Assembly: GCA_910587335.1 (NCBI GenBank)
Contig: CAJUMG010000004.1
Coordinates: 5,267-69,266, forward strand
Direction: 5' to 3'
DNA: 64,000 bases
Source of the DNA: an uncultured Oscillospiraceae bacterium
GTDB taxonomy: Bacteria > Bacillota > Clostridia > Oscillospirales > Ruminococcaceae
A program made the translations under genes and the position numbers. Each line of letters starts with the position of its first letter. Position 1 is the first letter of the stretch. Under the pieces are notes generated by a model, which worked only from the letters and a program-made list of their open reading frames with translations, had not been told where the DNA came from and made no database searches. This document shows, in pieces, positions 58,361 to 64,000 of this stretch.

Positions 58361-59236
58361 CTAGTTCTCCTGATCGATCGGTTTCCAACCTTCCCCGATG
58401 ATTTCGCCCGCTTCGGTCACAACAATAAATGCGTCTGGATCGTGGCTGTGAACCAACGTTTTCAGTTTAAAATATTCGGTCTTGCGCACAACGACCAAAA
58501 TCACATCCGTCTCCGCACCGGAATAAGCGCCTTTTCCTTTTAAAATCGTCGCCGACCGGTTAAGGTGAGCGATAATATCCTTGGCGATTTCACTGTTTTT
58601 GCGGGAGACAATATGTACCATCTTGCCGTTTTCCAGGCCATATAAAATTCCATCCATGACCTGGGAACAGGCGTACATGGCAATCAGCCCAAATAAGCTC
58701 GCCTCGATATTCTGATATACAATGGCAGCGGCGGCTAACACAAAGCAGTCTAAAATCAGCATCATTCGGCCGATGGGGATATGAGGAGCCTTCAGCTGCA
58801 ATAGCTTTCCTAAAATATCCGATCCGCCGGTTGTGGAGCCCCGCATAAACACAACCGCCAATCCCGCGCCCATACAAACGCCGCCGAATAACGATGCCAA
58901 CAGCGCGTTCCCGGTATAAACTGGGAAGTATACTACTACATAGTCCAAAACCGCCGACATAATGACAACGGATTTCAGGGTCTTTGCCGTAAAGGTTTTC
59001 CCCAAAATAAGGAACCCGATAACCACCAGCGGTATATTGATGGCAAAATTCATCGCGCCAATGGGCAGACCCGTCACAAAATTTATCAAGGTGGCAATAC
59101 CGCTGACCCCACCGGGCGCCACCTGATTCGGCGCCGTAAAGCAAAGAATTCCAACGCCATAAATGAGCGACCCTACTGCGTCGTATAGACAATCCGTGCA
59201 AAAGGTCCTAACTTTACCGCTCTTTACTGGTCTCAT
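58361..59236 (-). CDS. yitT: YitT family membrane protein (DUF161 + DUF2179)
   Basis: A 291-residue protein. Five or so membrane segments of the DUF161 region (GVGILCFTAPNQVAPGGVSGIAT and MGAGLAVVFMRGSTTGGSDIL) are followed by a cytosolic DUF2179 domain (about 200-285, KMVHIVSRKNSEIAKDI and VRKTEYFKLKTLV). Function unknown; the DUF2179 part is ferredoxin-like and may bind a ligand. ATG 59236 follows GGATGGAG; the frame extends to 59326 but overlaps mrnC. Confidence 0.85.
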   Translation of the reverse strand: MRPVKSGKVRTFCTDCLYDAVGSLIYGVGILCFTAPNQVAPGGVSGIATLINFVTGLPIGAMNFAINIPLVVIGFLILGKTFTAKTLKSVVIMSAVLDYVVVYFPVYTGNALLASLFGGVCMGAGLAVVFMRGSTTGGSDILGKLLQLKAPHIPIGRMMLILDCFVLAAAAIVYQNIEASLFGLIAMYACSQVMDGILYGLENGKMVHIVSRKNSEIAKDIIAHLNRSATILKGKGAYSGAETDVILVVVRKTEYFKLKTLVHSHDPDAFIVVTEAGEIIGEGWKPIDQEN

Positions 59237-59636
59237 CGTTCTCCATCCTCTCCTGAGAAATCCGCATCGCTTCCTGAAACAAATCTTGCAGCCGTGTATC
59301 ATCGCCTTCCAAATACAAAAAACCAAACAACGCCTCTAGGCCGGTAGCTTTTCGATAATCGGCCATCTGCGCGTTTTTCGGAACGCTCCCGGTGTGGGCA
59401 TTGCGTCCCCGCCGGAGAATTTCCCGCTCCCGGTCGGTGAGCATCGGCTCCAGTTCGTCGTAAACCGCCGCCTGGGCCGATGCCCGCACCAGCTCCACCT
59501 TGCGGGCGTTGAGCTTTTTGGTAGGCATATTGCCCCCTTCCACGACATTTCTCCGAACTAGCAATTCATATACGCCGTCCCCGACAAACGCCAGCGTCAG
59601 CGGACTTAAAAGCTTTGGATCCTGCCCTGCCTGCAT
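59214..59636 (-). CDS. mrnC: Mini-ribonuclease III
   Basis: A 140-residue RNase III-type domain without the double-stranded RNA-binding domain. LAFVGDGVYELLVR supplies the first catalytic acidic residue, RRGRNAHTG and YRKATGLEALFGFLYL the second. In Bacillus it matures 23S rRNA ends. It usually lies beside cysS; here it is between obgE and yitT. It overlaps yitT by 23 bases. Confidence 0.9.
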   Translation of the reverse strand: MQAGQDPKLLSPLTLAFVGDGVYELLVRRNVVEGGNMPTKKLNARKVELVRASAQAAVYDELEPMLTDREREILRRGRNAHTGSVPKNAQMADYRKATGLEALFGFLYLEGDDTRLQDLFQEAMRISQERMENDETSKER

Positions 59637-59654
59637 TCCTTTCCCTAAACCCCT

Positions 59655-60923
59655 TTACTTAATATAGTCAAATTCAAAATTCAAAATGCTGACCGTATCC
59701 CCTTCACGGATTCCCATCCGTTCCAGTTCCTCAATAATCCCGGATTTGATGAGTACCCGCTGGAAATACTGCAAAGATTCGTAATCCTCCATATCCACCA
59801 TGCCCAGGCTGGACATCAGCCAGTCTGCCTCTACGATATACACACCATCTTCAACATGAATTTGGAACGCCTGTTTCCCTTCCGGATGCTCTGGCTGGGG
59901 CAGCGGCTCTGCTTCATACTGCCGGATAGGCGGAAGCTTATCCAGCATAGCGGCAATGGCGCCGACCAACGGCTCCACCCCTTTCCGAGTCGCGGCAGAA
60001 ATGGGATAAAACGGCAGATTCTTTTCCTCGATATAGCGCCGGAAGGATTCCACCTGCTCTGGCGTTGCCAAATCGCATTTGTTGCCAGCCACAATCTGCG
60101 GACGGGAAGCCAGCTCTTCGTTAAAGTTCTTCAGTTCCTGGTTGATCGCCTCAAAGTCCTCTACCGGGTCTCTCCCCTCGCTGCCAGACACATCCACAAT
60201 GTGTACATTTAAGCGGCACCGCTCCACATGGCGCAAAAATTCATGCCCTAGGCCAATTCCTTCGCTGGCGCCTTCAATCAATCCGGGGATGTCCGCTACA
60301 ACAAAGGATTTTCCCTCTTCCACCCGAACCATCCCCAATACCGGGGTCAGGGTGGTGAAATGATAGTTGGCGATTTTGGGTTTTGCTTCGCTGATCACCG
60401 AAACAAAGGTGGACTTTCCCACGTTTGGAAAACCGACCAAACCCACGTCAGCCAAAAGCTTGAGCTCTAATGTCACTTCAAACAGTTCCCCAGTCATACC
60501 CGGTTTGGCAAAGCGGGGGATCTGGCGGGTTGCCGTAGCAAAATGGCTGTTGCCCCACCCGCCTTTGCCGCCTTTGGCCACCACGACCGGTTTGTCGGTC
60601 GAAATATCTGCCAAAATCCGGCCGGTCTGGGCATCCTTTACCAAAGTTCCCATTGGCACACGGATCACAAGATCCGGCGCACTTTTTCCCGTGCAGCGGC
60701 CGGCTTTGCCGTTCTCACCGTTTTGCGCGATAAACCGGCGTTTATATTGAAAATCCATCAGCGTGGAGAGATTGGTGTCCGCCTGGAACAAAATATTGCC
60801 GCCCCGACCGCCGTCGCCGCCGTCTGGGCCGCCTGCAGCCACATACTTTTCCCGATGAAAGGATACCGCTCCGTTTCCGCCGTCCCCTGCCTTAATGCGA
60901 ATTTTTGCAATATCTACAAACAT
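59655..60923 (-). CDS. obgE: Obg GTPase
   Basis: A 422-residue ribosome-associated GTPase. The glycine-rich Obg fold (about 1-158, GGPDGGDGGRGG) is followed by the G domain (GFPNVGKSTFVS, DIPGLIEGASEG, NKCD) and a C-terminal OCT domain (YESLQYFQRVLIKSG). Obg couples nutrient state to ribosome assembly and, in Bacillus, to sporulation entry. Downstream of rpmA in the L21-prp-L27-obg order, but a terminator lies between rpmA and obgE, so it may also have its own promoter or rely on read-through. Confidence 0.95.
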   Translation of the reverse strand: MFVDIAKIRIKAGDGGNGAVSFHREKYVAAGGPDGGDGGRGGNILFQADTNLSTLMDFQYKRRFIAQNGENGKAGRCTGKSAPDLVIRVPMGTLVKDAQTGRILADISTDKPVVVAKGGKGGWGNSHFATATRQIPRFAKPGMTGELFEVTLELKLLADVGLVGFPNVGKSTFVSVISEAKPKIANYHFTTLTPVLGMVRVEEGKSFVVADIPGLIEGASEGIGLGHEFLRHVERCRLNVHIVDVSGSEGRDPVEDFEAINQELKNFNEELASRPQIVAGNKCDLATPEQVESFRRYIEEKNLPFYPISAATRKGVEPLVGAIAAMLDKLPPIRQYEAEPLPQPEHPEGKQAFQIHVEDGVYIVEADWLMSSLGMVDMEDYESLQYFQRVLIKSGIIEELERMGIREGDTVSILNFEFDYIK

Positions 60924-60967
60924 AAAAACCTCCTATGCTTTCTTCCTAGTATCGGCGAAAGCAAAAC

Positions 60968-60998
60968 AAAAAAATCCCGAGGGACCCTCGGGATTTTT
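60968..60998 (-). terminator. Intrinsic terminator after rpmA
   Basis: AAAAAATCCCGAGGG and CCCTCGGGATTTTTT are exact complements around a single base; the real loop is a few bases wider. T run on both strands. Confidence 0.9.
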
Positions 60999-61007
60999 TG
61001 GTCTTTG

Positions 61008-61289
61008 TTACTGAACAGGATAAATGCTTACCTTTTTGCGGTCGCGTCCAACTCGCTCAAAACGGACTCTTCCGTCAATCAGGGCAAACAATGTATCATC
61101 CGATCCGCGGCCAACGTTCTCCCCGGGGTGGATGTGGGTGCCGCGCTGCCGAACCAAAATATTTCCGGCTAAAACGCGCTGCCCATCAGCCCGTTTTACC
61201 CCTAAACGTTTGGACTCGGAATCACGACCGTTCTTAGTAGAACCAACACCTTTTTTATGTGCAAAAAACTGCATGCTTAAACGAATCAT
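61008..61289 (-). CDS. rpmA: Ribosomal protein L27 with N-terminal pro-peptide
   Basis: A 93-residue L27. After the pro-peptide MIRLSMQFF, the mature protein begins AHKKGVGSTKNGRDSESKRLG, the universal L27 start that reaches the peptidyl-transferase centre. In Firmicutes the first nine residues are removed by Prp before the FF-A bond. The Prp protease is encoded 3 bases upstream. ATG 61289 is the first codon of the pro-peptide. Confidence 0.97.
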   Translation of the reverse strand: MIRLSMQFFAHKKGVGSTKNGRDSESKRLGVKRADGQRVLAGNILVRQRGTHIHPGENVGRGSDDTLFALIDGRVRFERVGRDRKKVSIYPVQ

Positions 61290-61292
61290 TCG

Positions 61293-61610
61293 TTACACCT
61301 CCGAAATAATGATCTGAATGGTATTTTCAAACTCCTCTGACAAAATGGTTAGATGTTCCAAAAAAGCCTGCAACAATAAAACAGATTCTTTTTTTGCTTT
61401 CTCTCCCAGACAAAGAGAAATCCGATTTTCCTCGACCGTGACCTTCGCCTTCTCTGCAAATTGCTCGGTAATCGCATTTGCCGTCAGCTGAACCGCCGAA
61501 GTCACACTGGCACACACAATATCCTGTCCCGCATCGGCATAGCCCGCATGACCTGATAGAGAAAATGCCAAAAGTCGTTCACCCTTTTTTTGGAATCTGG
61601 CGGTAATCAT
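61293..61610 (-). CDS. prp: Ribosomal-processing cysteine protease Prp
   Basis: A 105-residue protease that cleaves the N-terminal pro-peptide of L27. The catalytic His and Cys are visible in SGHAGYADAGQDIVCASVTS. It occupies its conserved place between rplU and rpmA, spaced 6 and 3 bases from its neighbours. Failure to process L27 is lethal in organisms that have this system. Confidence 0.95.
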   Translation of the reverse strand: MITARFQKKGERLLAFSLSGHAGYADAGQDIVCASVTSAVQLTANAITEQFAEKAKVTVEENRISLCLGEKAKKESVLLLQAFLEHLTILSEEFENTIQIIISEV

Positions 61611-61616
61611 TGCGGT

Positions 61617-61928
61617 TTAAGCTTTGATTTCCAGAATCTCAACCTTGGTATACGGCTGTCTGTGACCCATTTTTCTCTTGGAGGATTTTTTGGATCTGTA
61701 GGTAAAAACTGTAATCTTCTTAGATTTTCCGTTTTTCGCGATCTTCGCGGTTACCGTCGCACCGTCCACATAAGGACTGCCTACAACGATTCCATCCTCT
61801 TTACCAACCGCGACGATTTTATCCATCTCGATAATTTCCAGTTCTTCGTGCGGAAGCTTTTCTACATAGATCGTATCGCCCTGCTGAACGCGGTACTGCT
61901 TTCCGCCTGTTTCTAAAATAGCGTACAT
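61617..61928 (-). CDS. rplU: Ribosomal protein L21
   Basis: A 103-residue large-subunit protein. MYAILETGGKQYRVQQGD and the C-terminal KRKMGHRQPYTKVEI are conserved L21 segments. The first gene of the L21-Prp-L27 operon, preceded by a structured leader that can bind excess L21 for feedback. Confidence 0.97.
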   Translation of the reverse strand: MYAILETGGKQYRVQQGDTIYVEKLPHEELEIIEMDKIVAVGKEDGIVVGSPYVDGATVTAKIAKNGKSKKITVFTYRSKKSSKRKMGHRQPYTKVEILEIKA

Positions 61929-62011
61929 AATAAGGCACCTGCCTCTTTCTTATAGACTCGCTGCCCAAAGGCGGCGCCCGTAAGCGCACTTATAGCCTGT
62001 TGCATGCGGCA
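61929..62011 (-). ncRNA. L21 leader RNA
   Basis: The 83-base leader between the promoter and rplU contains GCCGCATGCAACAGGCTATA and the GTGCGCTTACGGGCGCCGCC segment, a conserved-looking, hairpin-forming stretch characteristic of the L21 leader family in Firmicutes. It probably mediates autogenous control by L21. The match was judged by eye, without a covariance search. Confidence 0.6.
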
Positions 62012-62017
62012 AGATTT

Positions 62018-62046
62018 ATTTTATCACATCAATGTAAGCTTGTCAA
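62018..62046 (-). promoter_or_regulatory. Strong promoter of the rplU operon
   Basis: On the minus strand a perfect TTGACA (62041-62046), a 17-base spacer and TAAAAT (62018-62023). Confidence 0.85.
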
Positions 62047-62081
62047 TAAAAGCACCTGTTTTTTCGCATAAAATTACAAAT

Positions 62082-62939
62082 CTATCCCTTTTTTGCCGCA
62101 TTTTGCGCGCTGGTCAGCGTATTCTTTAGCAGCATGCTAATGGTCATAGGACCCACTCCGCCCGGCACTGGCGTAAGGTAGGAGGCCACCTTCTCCACCG
62201 AGACAAAATCTACATCACCGCAGAGCTTACCCTCTTCATCTCGATTCATTCCAACGTCGATGACCACCGCTCCAGGCTTCACCATATCAGCGGTAATAAA
62301 TTTCGCCCTTCCCACCGCCGATACCAAGATATCTGCCCTTTTGGTAACTTCGGATAGATTCTTCGTCCGGGAATGGGCAATGGTCACCGTGCCGTTTTCA
62401 TGCAGTAAAAGCATCGCCATCGGCTTTCCCACAATATTGCTGCGGCCAACCACTACGCACTCCTTTCCCTCTATCGGTATATTTACCGAATGGAGCAGCT
62501 CCATTACCCCCGCCGGCGTACAAGGCAGAAAATCATAATCTCCAATCATGATTTTCCCCACATTGGACGCATGAAAAGCATCTACATCCTTGGTGGGCAA
62601 AATTCGTTCAATGACTGTCTTCTCGTCCAAATGAGCAGGCAGAGGAAGCTGAACCAAAATGCCATGGATTTTTGGGTTTTCGTTCAGCCGATCCAACAAA
62701 GCCAACAGCTCCTGCTGTGTCGTGTCCTCCGGCAGAGCGTGTTCCTCTGAATAGAACCCGACCTGCTCGCACCCCTTTTTCTTATTTTTAACATATACTT
62801 TAGAGGCCGAATCATCCCCGACAATGACCACCGCCAGCCCTGGGCAAATCCCCGTTTCTGCCACCAGCTTTTGGGTATCCAGCGCAATTTGCTCCCGTAT
62901 TTGTGCCGAAACCTTTTTTCCGTCTATGATATTCGCCAT
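62082..62939 (-). CDS. folD: Methylenetetrahydrofolate dehydrogenase/cyclohydrolase
   Basis: A 285-residue bifunctional enzyme interconverting 5,10-methylene-, methenyl- and 10-formyl-tetrahydrofolate. YVKNKKKGCEQVG contains the catalytic lysine region, VQLPLPAHLDE and the PCTPAGVMELL loop bind folate, and GRSNIVGKPMAMLL binds NADP. The 10-formyl product feeds Fmt (44041-44976). Monocistronic as far as can be seen. Confidence 0.96.
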   Translation of the reverse strand: MANIIDGKKVSAQIREQIALDTQKLVAETGICPGLAVVIVGDDSASKVYVKNKKKGCEQVGFYSEEHALPEDTTQQELLALLDRLNENPKIHGILVQLPLPAHLDEKTVIERILPTKDVDAFHASNVGKIMIGDYDFLPCTPAGVMELLHSVNIPIEGKECVVVGRSNIVGKPMAMLLLHENGTVTIAHSRTKNLSEVTKRADILVSAVGRAKFITADMVKPGAVVIDVGMNRDEEGKLCGDVDFVSVEKVASYLTPVPGGVGPMTISMLLKNTLTSAQNAAKKG

Positions 62940-62994
62940 TTGGATCCTCCTTCTCTAACCTGTCGTCTTTACAGTCTTGTAGCTGCTAACAGCC

Positions 62995-64000
62995 TTATGC
63001 CTGCCTGTCGTCCGCCGAATTCGCCTGCTTTGCTTGTAGGTCAGTATGGCTGCCGGCAATTTCTTCACAAGGCTCATCCTCTGTCGCCGCTCCTGAAGAA
63101 GCCCGCTCCCCCTCAGCCTCTTCCCGCTTCGGTTCGTCTACCGTCGGACTCGGATCCTCCAGCGGCGCCGGCTGATTTTTCTCATAGAATCGGCCTTCCC
63201 GAATTAGCTGCGCCTCCCCAGTATCCACATAAAGCTTTAAATATTCCGGATCGTTGCTGGCTTTCTTTTTATGCAGTACGACCACCATGGTAATCAGCGC
63301 CGCGACCGCCGAAAGAATTCCAAAAACCTGGGACACCCGCAGATTCCCCGCCATCAGGCTGTCCGTCCGGAGCCCTTCTACCACAAACCGCTCCGCACCA
63401 TACCACATAGTATAAAGCAGTATGAGCTGCCCGTCAAATTTTCGGCGCTTGGTCATCCACATCAGCAGGAAGAATCCCAAAAAACACCAGATCGACTCGT
63501 AGAAAAAGGTCGGATGAACCCCAATTGCCTCCATTCCACCCATCGCTTCCACCTGCTCTTGTGTAAGGGTGGACAGATACCGCTCTACCATGGTAGAACC
63601 AATTCCCCCGGCGTATTCACTGGTCATTCGCCATGGCATGGTGGTAGCGCAGCCAAACGCCTCGACATTGACAAAATTTCCCCACCGGCCAATGGCCTGC
63701 GCCAAAATCAAACCAGCGGAACACAAGTCCAGCATGGGCAAAAAGCGCACCTTTCGCCATCTGCATAGAAAATAGCCGCATAGAACTGCCGCGATTACCC
63801 CGCCATAAATGCCGATCCCGCCGTTCCAGATTTTGAAAATATCTATCGGGTTGTTTTTATACATATCCCAGGAAAAAGCCACATAATAAATTCGCGCGCC
63901 AATCACACCGGCAAGGATGGCGCCCAACAGGACGTCGACCACTCGGTCGGCATCCAGTCCGAATTTTTTTGTATTTTTCAAAACATATAAGGTGCCTACC
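62995..64000 (-). CDS. lgt: Prolipoprotein diacylglyceryl transferase, 5' end outside window
   Basis: A partial gene; 335 codons are visible to the window edge (about 329 from the first in-window TTG). Lgt moves a diacylglyceryl group from phosphatidylglycerol onto the lipobox Cys of prolipoproteins. The catalytic signature GRWGNFVNVEAFG, with its conserved Arg and Asn, is clear. The N-terminal first membrane helix is missing because the frame is still open at 64000. The C-terminus has an unusual acidic tail of about 70 residues (PSPTVDEPKREEAEGERA) after the last helix. Substrates would include the lipoprotein at 29608-30993. Confidence 0.92.
   Translation of the reverse strand, partial: VGTLYVLKNTKKFGLDADRVVDVLLGAILAGVIGARIYYVAFSWDMYKNNPIDIFKIWNGGIGIYGGVIAAVLCGYFLCRWRKVRFLPMLDLCSAGLILAQAIGRWGNFVNVEAFGCATTMPWRMTSEYAGGIGSTMVERYLSTLTQEQVEAMGGMEAIGVHPTFFYESIWCFLGFFLLMWMTKRRKFDGQLILLYTMWYGAERFVVEGLRTDSLMAGNLRVSQVFGILSAVAALITMVVVLHKKKASNDPEYLKLYVDTGEAQLIREGRFYEKNQPAPLEDPSPTVDEPKREEAEGERASSGAATEDEPCEEIAGSHTDLQAKQANSADDRQA

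Noticed and set aside
1..64000. tRNA genes, CRISPR arrays, insertion sequences or prophage
   Set aside because: No cloverleaf, repeat-spacer pattern, transposase, integrase or phage structural gene was seen on either strand.

Overview
The window is chromosomal core DNA from a Gram-positive, endospore-forming, anaerobic bacterium of the class Clostridia. Evidence for this is a spoIVA gene, a FabK-type type II fatty-acid cluster, rubrerythrin, a PrkC/PrpC kinase-phosphatase pair, Prp with an N-terminally extended L27, strong Shine-Dalgarno sites and many UUG starts. An Oscillospirales-like lineage is my inference from overall flavour and cannot be proved from the sequence alone. About 68 protein genes are supported. 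I see no tRNA, rRNA, CRISPR array, insertion sequence, prophage or integration site.

Layout: (1) 1-4.7 kb holds small accessory genes: a DUF4363 protein, a membrane-anchored polysaccharide deacetylase, an XRE regulator with a repeat tail, a C39-like protein and a MATE exporter. (2) 4.77-14.3 kb is a complete fatty-acid synthesis operon, fabT-H-acpP-K-D-G-F-accB-fabZ-accC-D-A. It is driven by one strong promoter overlapped by a FabT-like palindrome and preceded by a TTCACA direct repeat. (3) 14.3-21.6 kb, minus strand: an MFS transporter, a zinc phospholipase C-like protein, a DivIVA-like coiled coil, spoIVA, trpS and an aminotransferase. (4) 21.8-25.6 kb is copper homeostasis (copA with a nested copZ, then csoR) and a YjdF-like membrane protein. 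(5) 25.6-31.1 kb, minus strand: a lipoprotein, a response regulator, a histidine kinase, yqhQ and prmC form one operon behind a strong promoter with a terminator-like hairpin in its leader. (6) 31.4-36.3 kb holds an XRE regulator, a histidine phosphatase, a degenerate isopropylmalate-dehydrogenase-like protein, an unknown membrane protein and an LCP ligase. (7) 36.4-50.0 kb is the classic Firmicutes housekeeping cluster yicC-remA-gmk-rpoZ-priA-def-fmt-(yugP)-rsmB-rlmN-prpC-prkC-rsgA-thiN on the minus strand, without coaBC and rpe at their usual places. (8) 50.1-57.6 kb: pncB, a PerR-like regulator, a radical SAM protein, rubrerythrin, coaX and an ECF S-component. (9) 57.7-64.0 kb, minus strand: a PepE-like peptidase, yitT, mrnC, obgE, rpmA, prp and rplU behind an L21 leader, then folD and an lgt cut by the window edge.

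Most of the window is ordinary housekeeping sequence. The points I consider most worth a second look are the catalytically degenerate IPMDH-fold protein at 32940-33992, the near-identical 17-bp direct repeats upstream of the fatty-acid operon and of the two-component operon, an apparent AUU start for priA, the nested CopZ inside copA, the XRE protein with a bactofilin-like repeat tail, and the leader hairpin of the lipoprotein/two-component operon.
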